From Paenibacillus rigui (GTDB lineage: Bacteria; Bacillota; Bacilli; Paenibacillales; NBRC-103111), in NCBI RefSeq assembly GCF_002234615.1, contig NZ_NMQW01000057.1, positions 1 through 64,000 on the forward strand: a DNA stretch of 64,000 bases, in the 5' to 3' direction. Positions 8,532 through 18,016 of the stretch are shown here, one piece after another. A program made the translations under genes and the position numbers. Each line of letters opens with the position of its first letter. Positions within the stretch are counted from its first letter, which is position 1. A model generated the notes under the pieces. That model had not been told where the DNA came from. It saw only the letters and a list, made by a program, of their open reading frames with translations, and did not search any database.

Positions 8532-9818
8532 TTAAAACTTCACCAAACTGCCGACCTGTACAGGCAAGCCTGTCCGGATCGATTGATTTCCGGCAATACC
8601 GGTCAGAATGGACATTGCGCCGTCCACATGCGATGCCGCACGGTTGAAACGGTCAGGCTTCTTCTCCCCGAACAAGTCGTTCAGCAGCACAGGGTCGCCG
8701 CCGCCATGTCCTCCGGCCGTTTCTTCCACATGCACTTCATAAGGCGCATCGAACATCGGGAAGACGGTAATCTTTTTCCCTTTCACCGCACCTTCCAATG
8801 CTTGGTCTCCACCGGAGTTTACATAAGAGGATTCTACCACGTTCATCTCGATGCGGCCCTTGCTGCCATTGAAGCAAACCCGGAACCCTTCCCATGGAGC
8901 ATACGCGTACAGATTGTACGTGAGGATCGCATTGCTGTTATATTTCACCATGACTCCCATCGTATCTTCGATGTTGATGCCGTCGCCGAATACGCTTTGG
9001 TCACGGTAATAGCCGTCTTCCTTCTCGGCATCCAGATACATGGCTTTTAGCTGCGGATTTTGATCCAGATGAAGCGCGAACGGGTCGTTCTTCGCCGCTT
9101 CGCTGCCGTGTGCGCGGGAGTAAAACTCGGTTACGCCGCGTTTCTCCGCATTTTCACGTCCATAGAACATCAGATCACCAAGCGCAAACACCGTCTTGGG
9201 CTGTGTGCCAAGCCAGAAGTTAACCAGATCGAAGTGGTGAGTGGACTTATGCACCAGCAGGCCTCCACTGTTGCGTTTGTCGCGATGCCAGCGGCGGAAG
9301 TAGTCCGCACCGTGCTTCGTGTTCAACAGCCATTCGAAATGGACGGAATGAACATCGCCGATCGCGCCATCTGCAATCAGCTCGCGAATTTTCGTGTTGT
9401 GCGGGGAATAACGATAGTTAAAGGTGACGCGCAGATTGCGGCCTGTTCTGTTCACAGCGTCCAAAATCTCCTGGCACTTCACTTCGTCCACCGTCATCGG
9501 CTTCTCGGTAATAACGTCGCAGCCAAGCTCCATAGCACGAATAATGTAGGTGTGGTGTGTGCGGTCAACCGTCGTTACGATAACCACATCCGGCTTCGTT
9601 TCTTCAATCATGCGGTCAAAATCTTGCGCTTTATACGTAGGCAGCGGTCCGACACCGAACGGCTCCAATTTTTTGTTAGCCACATTCATCCGGGTTTGAT
9701 TCACATCGCAAAAAGCGACCAGCTCGGACGTTTCCTTATAATCTTTGGCAATCGAAGTGTAGAAGAAGCTTGCTCTTCCTCCGGTACCAATCAATGCATA
9801 ACGTTTACGATTCGACAT
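8532..9818 (-). CDS. Gfo/Idh/MocA family oxidoreductase
   Basis: A 428-residue NAD(P)-dependent sugar or cyclitol dehydrogenase. The N-terminal Rossmann fold begins with YALIGTGGRASFF, followed by CDVNQTR at the end of strand two and the family mark ITEKPMTVD around residue 120. The C-terminal alpha/beta domain has the usual SGGLLVHKSTHHFDL motif with a catalytic His. The substrate is unknown. It is divergent from an AraC regulator at 9966, its probable controller. Length is at the long end of the family, due to a lid-like insertion (about residues 215-265). Confidence 0.88.
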   Translation of the reverse strand: MSNRKRYALIGTGGRASFFYTSIAKDYKETSELVAFCDVNQTRMNVANKKLEPFGVGPLPTYKAQDFDRMIEETKPDVVIVTTVDRTHHTYIIRAMELGCDVITEKPMTVDEVKCQEILDAVNRTGRNLRVTFNYRYSPHNTKIRELIADGAIGDVHSVHFEWLLNTKHGADYFRRWHRDKRNSGGLLVHKSTHHFDLVNFWLGTQPKTVFALGDLMFYGRENAEKRGVTEFYSRAHGSEAAKNDPFALHLDQNPQLKAMYLDAEKEDGYYRDQSVFGDGINIEDTMGVMVKYNSNAILTYNLYAYAPWEGFRVCFNGSKGRIEMNVVESSYVNSGGDQALEGAVKGKKITVFPMFDAPYEVHVEETAGGHGGGDPVLLNDLFGEKKPDRFNRAASHVDGAMSILTGIAGNQSIRTGLPVQVGSLVKF

Positions 9819-9965
9819 CTAGTATTTCCTCCCTTGGTTATGTTATTGTGAGTATAGCGCAATAAATACATGAAAACAGCACGGTTATTGCTTACATTTT
9901 ATTTTTTTCAACATATCTTGTTCATTCATCTTGGCTTAAATAATCACAGGAGGAGCGGCCACTCT

Positions 9966-10895
9966 ATGAAAAACCAGTCTCATTCCAAAGCAGGCAGCAC
10001 TGCATTGCCTCCCCTGCTTCCCGCCTCCACAGGCGATGTGCAGGACAAACCCGCCTTTACCTTTTCCGTGAAGGACAGCTTTCACCTAGACCATTCGGTA
10101 CGAACCAACTCCTTCAATATGACGCAGAATCACGCCCACGATTCGTATGAAATCTACTATATGAGAACCGGAGAACGGTTCTACTTCATTAAAGACCGGT
10201 CCTATCATGTGAACAAAGGGGATCTTGTTCTCATCCAGCCCAATGTGCTGCACAAAACAACAGAATCGCGTTCTCCGAACCATGAACGGATACTGATCAA
10301 TTTTAAAGAAAGCTTTATGGCTCATATCCACGGCGAAATCGTCAAGGGATTGTTCCAAGTGTTCGAGGAGGGGCCGGTGTTCCGGCTGGATGCGAGGGAA
10401 CTGCTTGCGGTAGACACGATTATGGAAAAGATGCTCCGGGAGAAGAAACAACCTGACGATGCATCCGAGGGCTACATGAAGCTGCTGCTCGGAGAGCTGC
10501 TGCTGATTATTCTTCGTCATGTCCGCCAGTCCGACCTGAGAAGCAGAAACGCGGAGCATCCGACTACCCTACACCGCAAGGTTTCGGATATCGTCAAGCA
10601 TATTAATGAGCACTTTCATGAACCGATGTCGTTGAAAGGACTCGCGGACCATTTTCACATCAGCTCCTACTACCTGTGCCGAATTTACAAGGAGGTGACC
10701 GGCTTTAGCGTGATCGAGTATGTCAATACGCTGCGCGTACAGGAGGCTCAGAAGCTGTTGAAAAGCACCCGGATTTCCGTCACTGACATCACGGAGAAGG
10801 TAGGCTTTGAAAGCAGCACGCACTTCGGCCGCATCTTCAAGGCCATCTCCGGGATGTCCCCTCTCCAGTACCGCAAATGGGCAAAAGGAGAATGA
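9966..10895 (+). CDS. AraC family transcriptional regulator
   Basis: A 309-residue cupin plus AraC-type DNA-binding protein. The sensing part has HAHDSYEIYYMRTGE and KGDLVLIQPNVLHKT, and the C-terminal helix-turn-helix pair ends in FGRIFKAISGMSPLQYRK. ATG 9966 is preferred, with AGGAGGAGC upstream; the frame is open back to 9870 but that part lacks family similarity. It is a paralogue of the regulator at 5614. Being divergent from the Gfo/Idh/MocA gene, it most likely regulates that gene. Confidence 0.88.
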   Translation: MKNQSHSKAGSTALPPLLPASTGDVQDKPAFTFSVKDSFHLDHSVRTNSFNMTQNHAHDSYEIYYMRTGERFYFIKDRSYHVNKGDLVLIQPNVLHKTTESRSPNHERILINFKESFMAHIHGEIVKGLFQVFEEGPVFRLDARELLAVDTIMEKMLREKKQPDDASEGYMKLLLGELLLIILRHVRQSDLRSRNAEHPTTLHRKVSDIVKHINEHFHEPMSLKGLADHFHISSYYLCRIYKEVTGFSVIEYVNTLRVQEAQKLLKSTRISVTDITEKVGFESSTHFGRIFKAISGMSPLQYRKWAKGE

Positions 10896-10985
10896 GGGCC
10901 GCGATTAGGTTTCCGGCTGCTTTTTGCTTATAATAGAATCGTGTAGGGCATTGATCTCATTATGAAGAAAGAAGGGTGAAAACCT

Positions 10986-12104
10986 ATGTTAGATCCTAGA
11001 GTGGAGCGTTTGGCCGATGTGCTCGTGAATTATTCAACCCGGGTGCAGCGCGGAGAAAATGTACTGGTCGAAGCCTTTGGTATCGAGAATCAACTCGTCA
11101 AGGCAATTGTTCAAAAAATCCACCAAGCCGGCGGTCACCCGTTCGTTAATGTACGCGACCACCAAATTATCCGGGAGCTGCTGATCGGCGCTACGGAAGA
11201 GCAGATCAAAACCTGGGCGGAATTCGATGCGGCTCAAATGAATCTGATGCAGGCTTACATCGGCGTTCGCGGCGGAAACAATATTTATGAGCTGTCCGAT
11301 GTGCCCGACGAGCAGATGAAGCTGTATAACAAGCTTTACAATCACAAGGTGCACTCCACGATCCGAGTGAAAAATACGAAATGGGTCGTGCTGCGCTACC
11401 CTACCTCCTCGATGTCCCAGCTGGCCTCCATGAGTACGGAAGCATTCGAGAAGCTGTACTTCGACGTATGCACGATGGATTACTCCAAAATGAGCCAAGC
11501 GATGGATGCGCTGGTCGATTTGATGAACCGTACGGACAAAGTACAGCTGATCAGCCCGGGAACCGACCTGACGTTCTCCATTAAAGACATTCCAGCCATT
11601 AAATGTGCAGGTGAAATGAACATACCGGACGGCGAAGTGTTCACGTCCCCTGTCAAAAGCTCGGTCAACGGAACGATTACATACAATACGCCAAGCCCAT
11701 ATAACGGCTTCGTCTTCGAAAATGTCAAGCTGCGGTTCGAGAACGGCAAGATCGTAGAGGCCACCTCGAATGATACGGAACGGATCAATCAAATCTTTGA
11801 CACGGATGAAGGCGCTCGTTACATCGGTGAGTTCGCGATTGGCGTGAACCCGTTCATATTGAATCCGATGAAAGATATTTTGTTCGATGAAAAAATCGCC
11901 GGAAGCATTCACTTTACTCCCGGCCAGGCTTATGACGAAGCGGATAACGGCAACCGTTCCTCCATCCATTGGGATATGGTGCTGATCCAGCGTCCCGAGT
12001 ATGGCGGAGGCGAAATTTATTTCGACGATGTACTGATCCGCAAGGACGGCTTGTTCGTGCTGCCGGAGCTGCTGCCGCTCAACCCGGACAATTTGAAGTC
12101 ATGA
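10986..12104 (+). CDS. M29 family metal-dependent aminopeptidase
   Basis: A 372-residue cytoplasmic aminopeptidase of the thermophilic AmpS/AmpT/PepS type (M29), which removes N-terminal residues from peptides with a two-metal centre. Metal-site regions typical of the family are GEMNIPDGEVFTSPVK, GARYIGEFAIGVN, SIHFTPGQAYDEA and SSIHWDMVL. The start has AAGGGTG seven bases upstream. It stands alone and ends in a strong terminator. A second M29 gene is at 36153; the two are only distantly alike. Confidence 0.9.
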   Translation: MLDPRVERLADVLVNYSTRVQRGENVLVEAFGIENQLVKAIVQKIHQAGGHPFVNVRDHQIIRELLIGATEEQIKTWAEFDAAQMNLMQAYIGVRGGNNIYELSDVPDEQMKLYNKLYNHKVHSTIRVKNTKWVVLRYPTSSMSQLASMSTEAFEKLYFDVCTMDYSKMSQAMDALVDLMNRTDKVQLISPGTDLTFSIKDIPAIKCAGEMNIPDGEVFTSPVKSSVNGTITYNTPSPYNGFVFENVKLRFENGKIVEATSNDTERINQIFDTDEGARYIGEFAIGVNPFILNPMKDILFDEKIAGSIHFTPGQAYDEADNGNRSSIHWDMVLIQRPEYGGGEIYFDDVLIRKDGLFVLPELLPLNPDNLKS

Positions 12105-12107
12105 AAC

Positions 12108-12152
12108 AAACCTCCGATTCCATTTTAATGGAAACCGGAGGTTTTCTTTTTT
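12108..12152 (+). terminator. Intrinsic terminator after the M29 gene
   Basis: AACCTCCG and CGGAGGTT pair outside a second inner stem (TTCCATT/AATGGAA), followed by TTTTCTTTTTT. It lies between the convergent M29 and ndk genes. Confidence 0.9.
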
Positions 12153-12162
12153 GACATCTCGC

Positions 12163-12606
12163 TCAAATCCAATCATCCAGACACCTTTTGTAGGTGACCA
12201 GCTCTTCAGGTTTAAAGAAATGATGAATTTCCCGTTCAGCCGCCTCCGGCGAATCCGAGCCGTGAATAATATTAATGCCCTTATGCATCGCATAATCGCT
12301 GCGGATCGTTCCGGGAGCGGCCTCCAACGGATTTGTTTTGCCCATCATCGCCCGCGAATGTGCGACGACCTCGTCTCCCATCCATACCATACCGAAGACG
12401 GGACCGGAGGTAATGAACTCTACGAGCTCTCCATAAAAAGGCCGGCTCACATGCTCGGCATAATGATGCTCCGCCTGCTCCATCGTCAATTGCATAAGCT
12501 TCGCGCCGATCAGCTGAAAGCCTTTTTTTTCAAATCGAGCCATTATGGTTCCGATAAGACCACGCTGTACGCCGTCCGGCTTCACCATTAAAAATGTTTT
12601 TTCCAT
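12163..12606 (-). CDS. ndk: Nucleoside diphosphate kinase
   Basis: The 147-residue enzyme moves the gamma-phosphate of ATP to NDPs through a phosphohistidine and keeps NTP/dNTP pools balanced. The active-site signature [16 protein letters not shown] near residue 115 contains that His, and the N-terminus [16 protein letters not shown] is canonical. Length is standard. GAGGTG lies 6 bases before the ATG. It appears to be a single-gene unit, convergent with the aminopeptidase. Confidence 0.97.
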   Translation of the reverse strand: MEKTFLMVKPDGVQRGLIGTIMARFEKKGFQLIGAKLMQLTMEQAEHHYAEHVSRPFYGELVEFITSGPVFGMVWMGDEVVAHSRAMMGKTNPLEAAPGTIRSDYAMHKGINIIHGSDSPEAAEREIHHFFKPEELVTYKRCLDDWI

Positions 12607-12710
12607 TGAAACACCTCATCCTGGATTCGTATGTTGTCCGTAATAATTCAGTATATCCATAAAAAGGATGTTCCATAAGGGCGCAGAAGCAGGCAAGAAG
12701 CTTCGGTGCT

Positions 12711-15410
12711 TTAACCCGGGTTCACGGCTGACATGACACCGGTCACAAACTCATACTTTCCGGAACCGACGGTAATCACTATGCCCTGTTCCTCCGTCTT
12801 CACCTCATGTACTCCCGCCGCCTGCCGAACCTGCACACCACCCTCTGACCATGCTTCCGCCGAAGCGCCAGGGAGCCGTACCGATGCCGTTGTATTCGGT
12901 GGCACGGTAACCTTGATTATCAGCTGCCCTTCATCCCCTTGCTTCCAGGACGATGCCACTTTGCCGTACATCGATTCCAGGGAGGCTTCCGCCCAGGTCA
13001 GTCCCGGGGTAGGCTGCGGCTGGATATGGATGTGCTTGTAGCCTGGCTGCGCCTCATCCGTATCGATACCCGCCACTCTGCGGTACAGCCAATCCCCGAT
13101 CGATCCGTAGGCATAATGGTTGAACGAATTCATATCTTTGCTCCAGAAGCTTCCGTCTTCTTTTATGCCATCCCAATGCTCCCATATCGTCGTCGCCCCC
13201 TTGGTGACCTGGTACAGCCAGGACGGGTAATCCGTCTGGAACAGCAGCTTGCTCGCCGCTTCGTGATTTCCGGTATCGCTCAGCACCAGATTCAAGTAGG
13301 GCGTCCCGACAAAGCCGGTTGTCAGATGGAATTCGCTCTCCTCCAGCAGGCTCATCAGCTTAAGAACCGCCCGCTCCTTTGCATTGCCTCCCACCAGTCC
13401 AAACATAAGCACAAGCACGTTGGCGGTTTGAGTAGAAACGGACAATCGGCCGGAGGGAGTGATGAATTCATCCGTGAACGCTTTTAATATATTTTCATAC
13501 CATTCCTTGTAGGCTTGCACGTCCTCCTCTCGTCCGAGTACAGCAGCCGTCTTCAAGAGCAGCGACATGGAATACGCGTAAAATGCCGTTGCAATAAGAT
13601 CGCGATCTGTTGCGCCAATGTAGCTGTCCGGCTTGGAGTCCAAGCCCAACCAATCCCCGAAATGAAAGCCGGTATTCCACAGGTAAGGATGGTCACCCTG
13701 ATTGCGAATGTAGTTAACCCACGCCTGCATACTCGCGTACTGCTCCTCAAGAATACGCTTATCCCCATAAACAACATACAGTGTCCATGGGCAAATGACA
13801 GCCGCGTCTCCCCAGGCAGCGGACGAATGGTTTCCTGCCGAGCCGTCGCTTTCCCTAAGCACATCCGGCACAACGAAAGGAACGCCGCCGTCCTCAAACT
13901 GATCGGCCTTCAAGTCCCTCAGCCACCTGGTGAAAAACGGCGCCACATTCATGAGAAAGGTAGCCGTACGGATAAACATCTGGGCATCCCCCGTCCAGCC
14001 CAACCGTTCATCCCGCTGCGGGCAATCGGTTGGCACGTCGAGAAAATTGCCCTTCTGCCCCCATAAAATATTATGCTGCAGCTGATTAATGAGCGGGTCC
14101 GAGCAGGCAAAATGGCCTGTAGGCTCCATATCCGAATGAAGCACAACACCTGCAAAATCGCTCAGCTGCACCTCGGTCCCGAAGCCGGTCAGCTTCGCAT
14201 AGCGGAACCCTTGGAAGGTGAACTTGGGCTCATACTGCTCCTCTGCATCGGTTCCCTTCACATAGCGCACTTGCTGCTTGGCGTCTCGAAGGTTTTCCGT
14301 ATAAAAGTTCCCTTCCGCGTCCAGCACCTCGGCATGCTCCAGCAGCACCTCCGTACCTGTTCTGCCTCTAACGGCAAAACGGATCCAGCCGACCATATTT
14401 TGCCCCATATCCACAACCGTCTCGCCCTTCGGCGTCATGATGAGCGCGATCGGCGTTAAGGTCTCTATCTTCCTCACCGGCTCATTCTCCTGGGCAATCA
14501 GTAGCCGCTTATCGGCTCCGGTCACGATCACTGCAGAAGGCCAAGACGCATCAGAGTATGCAGGAGTGCTCCAGCCTGTCTTTTCCAGTCTCGCATCATA
14601 GGTTTCGCCGTGATACAGCTCCGACATCAGGATCGGACTGCCCGAGCATTTCCAGCTGTCATCCGAAACAAGGACCTCCTCCCGTCCATCAGCATATTGG
14701 ATATGCAGCTGAACCAGCAGCGCGGAACCGTCCCCGTACAGTTTCCTCCGTTCTTTCCAGGTTAAATAGCCGCTGTACCAGCCGCGCCCAAGCACCGCCC
14801 CAAGCGCATTCACTCCTGAAGCCAGCATAGACGTCACATCGTAGGTCTGATATTGAAGACGGTGCTTATAGCTGGTCCAGCCCGGTGTAAAGTAGCTGTC
14901 CCCCACCCGAAGCCCATTCATTTCCAGCTCGTAAATTCCTAAAGCCGTAGCATAAATACGCGCGCGGCTAACTTCGCCGGACAGAGCGAAGGTCTTCCTG
15001 AAGTAAGGACATTGCTCCTCCCCTTCAAGGGCTTCAGCCGGAGCGTTGATCCACTGTGCCTTCCATGGCTCCGACTGCAGCAGCCCCGTCTCCCAGTAAG
15101 CGGTTTCAGACCATCCAGAGGAGCTTCCTTTTGCATCCCATACCTGGACCTGGTACGCATATCGCTGGCGGGGCTTCACCGTGATCCCGCTTAGCTCCAC
15201 ATGCACGGATTGCTCGGATACGATCTTTCCCGAATCCCAGATCAGCCTGCCGCCAGCGTCCGCTTCCTGCTCGAACACTTGAATTTGATAAGCTTGCTGC
15301 CGGACTCCACGTTCATCCGAATGCAGCTGCCAGCTAATTCTCGGGTTCGGCACATCCAGGCCGATCGGATTGTTCAAATATTCACAGCGCAGCTTGCGCA
15401 ATTGCAGCAT
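12711..15410 (-). CDS. Alpha-L-rhamnosidase, GH78 family
   Basis: About 899 residues, the usual size for a GH78 alpha-L-rhamnosidase that releases L-rhamnose from rhamnogalacturonan side chains, gellan-type polymers or plant glycosides. The N-terminal beta-sandwich domains (about 1-420) precede the (alpha/alpha)6 catalytic domain, whose hallmark DCPQRDERLGWTGDAQMF carries the acidic residues; NHYAYGSIGDWLYRRVAGI is another family motif. No signal peptide is seen, so it probably acts on imported oligosaccharides. ATG 15410 is preferred over GTG 15422, with AAGGTGG eight bases upstream. It is divergent from an AraC gene that likely controls it. Confidence 0.93.
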   Translation of the reverse strand: MLQLRKLRCEYLNNPIGLDVPNPRISWQLHSDERGVRQQAYQIQVFEQEADAGGRLIWDSGKIVSEQSVHVELSGITVKPRQRYAYQVQVWDAKGSSSGWSETAYWETGLLQSEPWKAQWINAPAEALEGEEQCPYFRKTFALSGEVSRARIYATALGIYELEMNGLRVGDSYFTPGWTSYKHRLQYQTYDVTSMLASGVNALGAVLGRGWYSGYLTWKERRKLYGDGSALLVQLHIQYADGREEVLVSDDSWKCSGSPILMSELYHGETYDARLEKTGWSTPAYSDASWPSAVIVTGADKRLLIAQENEPVRKIETLTPIALIMTPKGETVVDMGQNMVGWIRFAVRGRTGTEVLLEHAEVLDAEGNFYTENLRDAKQQVRYVKGTDAEEQYEPKFTFQGFRYAKLTGFGTEVQLSDFAGVVLHSDMEPTGHFACSDPLINQLQHNILWGQKGNFLDVPTDCPQRDERLGWTGDAQMFIRTATFLMNVAPFFTRWLRDLKADQFEDGGVPFVVPDVLRESDGSAGNHSSAAWGDAAVICPWTLYVVYGDKRILEEQYASMQAWVNYIRNQGDHPYLWNTGFHFGDWLGLDSKPDSYIGATDRDLIATAFYAYSMSLLLKTAAVLGREEDVQAYKEWYENILKAFTDEFITPSGRLSVSTQTANVLVLMFGLVGGNAKERAVLKLMSLLEESEFHLTTGFVGTPYLNLVLSDTGNHEAASKLLFQTDYPSWLYQVTKGATTIWEHWDGIKEDGSFWSKDMNSFNHYAYGSIGDWLYRRVAGIDTDEAQPGYKHIHIQPQPTPGLTWAEASLESMYGKVASSWKQGDEGQLIIKVTVPPNTTASVRLPGASAEAWSEGGVQVRQAAGVHEVKTEEQGIVITVGSGKYEFVTGVMSAVNPG

Positions 15411-15571
15411 GGACTTCCCCACCTTTGCTTATTTTGTGTGCTTCTGCTCCTTCTTCCAGTATAATCATATCTAAAATCGTTTTCTTTTTGTCCCTGTGCA
15501 CATGACATCGTACCCCTGCAAAAACGTCATTACTTTTATACACTCCAACTCGTAAAAGGGAGCCGTCAGCT

Positions 15572-16459
15572 ATGAAACGTCCGCCTTCAACGTTAACGGC
15601 AGAAATGCTTTTTGCCAAAAAAAACTTCCATATGTTTGTCAACCGTGCGCTTGAAGACTTTGCTCTGCCGCTGCACGCGCACGATTTCATCGAATTCGCC
15701 TATGTGGCGGAGGGGAAAGGCTTCCATCATATCGAGGATGAAGTGCATCCCGTGCACAAAGGTCAGCTGTTCCTCATTCCCGTTGGCATATCTCATGTGT
15801 TCCGCCCTTCATCTGTGGATACCGCCAAGCAGCCCTTGATCGTATATAATTGTGTTTTTACCCCTTTAACGATTGAATTTCTGTCCGGGATCATTGCAGA
15901 CCAAGAGATTGAGACTTATCTTCAAAAGCTGGTCCATTCGGAAATACCCGCCTGGTATGGCCTCGAGGACCGGAACGGGAGGATCGAGCCCTTGCTGCTG
16001 AGACTGCATCAGGAATACAAGCTGGTGCAGGCGGGCTCGTACACGTATTTATATACCTTACTGCTGCAGCTCATCGTGGAGACGTATCGGCTGCTCTCTG
16101 AGGTCTCCCCCGGGCTGCGGGAGCAGCCGGGAGATACGCAAATCCATTTTGCCAAAGTGCTTGATTATATCGAGCAAAACTATCGGAATAGCGTCAATCT
16201 CGCTGACCTTGCCCTGCAATCCCAATGGAGCGAGCGACAGCTGCAGCGATTGTTCAAGCAGTACACAGGCCAGACGTTTCGCAGCTACCTGCAAAACTTC
16301 CGTATTCAAAAAAGCTGTGAGCTGCTCCGCACAACGCAACATAAAATAAGTGCCATTGCGGAAAACGTCGGCTACAAGGATGTGGATTCTTTCATTTCCG
16401 TGTTCAAGCGGATTGTCGGTACGACGCCTCATGAGCTGCGGATGCACTCGCGTAAATAA
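15572..16459 (+). CDS. AraC family transcriptional regulator, beside the rhamnosidase
   Basis: A 295-residue regulator with a cupin sensing domain (HAHDFIEFAYVAEGKG, KGQLFLIPVGISHVF) and a C-terminal AraC helix-turn-helix pair (LADLALQSQWSERQLQRLF, then FISVFKRIVGTTPHEL). AAGGGAG precedes the ATG by nine bases. It is divergent from the GH78 gene and so probably controls rhamnoside use. Its last codons and stop are included in a 60-bp tandem duplication that runs past the gene. Confidence 0.9.
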   Translation: MKRPPSTLTAEMLFAKKNFHMFVNRALEDFALPLHAHDFIEFAYVAEGKGFHHIEDEVHPVHKGQLFLIPVGISHVFRPSSVDTAKQPLIVYNCVFTPLTIEFLSGIIADQEIETYLQKLVHSEIPAWYGLEDRNGRIEPLLLRLHQEYKLVQAGSYTYLYTLLLQLIVETYRLLSEVSPGLREQPGDTQIHFAKVLDYIEQNYRNSVNLADLALQSQWSERQLQRLFKQYTGQTFRSYLQNFRIQKSCELLRTTQHKISAIAENVGYKDVDSFISVFKRIVGTTPHELRMHSRK

Positions 16460-16552
16460 AATAGCACCTGAAGCAAGCAATGGACGCCTCATGAGCTGCG
16501 GATGCACTCGCGTAAATAAAATAGCACCTGAAGCAAGCAATGGACACCTCAT
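16423..16552. repeat. 60-bp perfect tandem duplication at a gene end
   Basis: The unit starting GACGCCTCATGAGCTGCG occurs at 16423-16482 and again without change at 16483-16542; a third start, GACACCTCAT with one difference, follows. The first copy codes for the end of the AraC protein and its stop codon. The duplicate is therefore a non-coding echo of the gene end. Perfect identity points to a recent slip or unequal exchange at the short GACxCCTCAT homology. Confidence 0.95.
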
Positions 16553-16608
16553 AACTGTAAAAAGCCGGGGCGTAAAAAGCTCGCCACGGCGGAATGAGAT
16601 TGAATAGT

Positions 16609-17577
16609 TCAATGCTTTTGCAGGTTGCGAATGATGCTTTCGTCCAAGGTTAGCTGCAAGCGCTCCATTGCCAGCAGCACCGAGCCTGTGACGGGAGAAA
16701 CATGGGGCTTGACGACTGAAAAAGTTTTGCCGCTTCCGCTTTGAAGCTGTTCGCTCAGATGCCGAGCAAAATAAGGGCTGTTGAGTACGCTTCCAATTAA
16801 GGATACAGGAATTGCATCCAGCTCAAGCAAAGCGGCCAGCAGCTCGATACCTGTCTTTAATTGACCGACCGCCCGGTCGCATACCCGCTTGGCCAAAGCG
16901 CTGTTCTGGGAAGCAGCACAGGTAAGCGCGGGAGCAAATTGGCCGAACTTCCTGTCGCGCTCCCTTCGATCCTCGAGGAATCCGCTGCGTCCCAGCAGCA
17001 GAAATTCATGAAACGACTGTACTCCCCAGTGCTGCAGCAGCTGAGCCACCAGCTCCGAATCCGAGTCGTCCGTATGTCCCGCCAATACTTCAAAGGCCGC
17101 ATCGTAAGCGAGAAGTCTTGCCGCACTGGCCGCATAGTGACGAAAGTCGTAATTGCGTACGAAGCTTCCGTCTTCCAGACGGGCCAGGATGATCGATCCG
17201 GTGCCGGAGATGGCAATGATGCCCGGCTTGGCCAGTAAAGCACCGTAATGAGCTACGACCGCATCATTCACATGCCACTTGGGACAATGCAGCCCTTCTA
17301 CCTCGGTAAGCTGCTCAACCCATGCCAAATCCGATTCGGTATCATATCCGGCAATGCCGGCTGCGATGGCTTTCACCTGATGAGGCTCCTTGCCCGCCTC
17401 TTTCAACGAATCCAATAGTGCCAGGCGAACATTGTCAGCCGCATGAATATCCTTATGATAGGAGGCAGCCCCCTTTTCTACATAGGAAAGCACATTCCCG
17501 GATAGATCCGTCACCAAAATTCTTGTACGGGTCCCTCCTCCGTCGATTCCGATAATGACTTCCTGGTTTGCAGGCAT
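16609..17577 (-). CDS. BadF/BadG-type ATPase, probable N-acetylglucosamine kinase-like sugar kinase
   Basis: A 322-residue member of the ASKHA superfamily (BadF/BadG/BcrA/BcrD domain), the group that includes eukaryote-like N-acetylglucosamine kinase and bacterial amino-sugar kinases. Phosphate-1 motif GIDGGGTRTR is near residue 10, and AISGTGSIILA is the phosphate-2/adenosine region around residue 120. A GGGAGGGAG ribosome site precedes ATG 17577. A kinase for GlcNAc, anhydromuramic acid or a related sugar is likely; the exact substrate is not known. It is convergent with the AraC gene, with no clear terminator between. Confidence 0.8.
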   Translation of the reverse strand: MPANQEVIIGIDGGGTRTRILVTDLSGNVLSYVEKGAASYHKDIHAADNVRLALLDSLKEAGKEPHQVKAIAAGIAGYDTESDLAWVEQLTEVEGLHCPKWHVNDAVVAHYGALLAKPGIIAISGTGSIILARLEDGSFVRNYDFRHYAASAARLLAYDAAFEVLAGHTDDSDSELVAQLLQHWGVQSFHEFLLLGRSGFLEDRRERDRKFGQFAPALTCAASQNSALAKRVCDRAVGQLKTGIELLAALLELDAIPVSLIGSVLNSPYFARHLSEQLQSGSGKTFSVVKPHVSPVTGSVLLAMERLQLTLDESIIRNLQKH

Positions 17578-17949
17578 CGGATGTCTCCCTCCCCGTCCGT
17601 ATTGAATTTCTCATGTTACGAAGAATACGCCATGCCGCATCAATCAGTCACATATACTTTCTGGCCGACCGCAATGGGTCCTGTTTTGATACCTGTGGAT
17701 TTCAGTAAGGGTTCCTACGGAAACATACGACAAGCTTACACCTTCTTATCTGCTTCATTTGAAATATCGGCCTCATCCGATCAGCTCTTCATAAGATCCG
17801 GGTGTTACCTTTCTCCATTAAACACGATTTTCAGGAGAGACTCAACCATAATTTTCCATACATCTAAAAAACGTTGGGTGTCTTCATTGAACAATATATG
17901 CTTGTGCACGGGAGGGCCGACCGCCGCTTCTCCATCCCGCTCCCCTTGC
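17578..17949. other. Gene-free interval before ppdK's terminator
   Basis: No convincing gene was found in this stretch between the sugar kinase and the ppdK terminator. The plus strand is open for 136 codons from 17581, but codon use, lack of a ribosome site and lack of recognisable motifs argue against a gene. The kinase promoter should lie here. Confidence 0.5.
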
Positions 17950-17995
17950 AAAAAAAGAAGCCAACATCCCGCTTGGCGCACGGATTGTTGACTTC
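17950..17995 (-). terminator. Intrinsic terminator after ppdK
   Basis: Minus strand GAAGTCAACA pairs with TGTTGGCTTC (one G-T pair) and is followed by seven T residues, about 20 bases after the ppdK stop. Confidence 0.85.
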
Positions 17996-18016
17996 CTCTA
18001 TGTTGATCCAGCTTGA

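Noticed and set aside
15423..15571. Catabolite (cre) site before the rhamnosidase
   Set aside because: A TGCAAAAACGTCA stretch is only a poor match to TGWAANCGNTNWCA.
17581..17991. Plus-strand frame of 136 codons after the sugar kinase
   Set aside because: A faint likeness of TFWPTAMGPVLI to DNA methyltransferase starts was considered, but nothing after it fits and there is no ribosome site.
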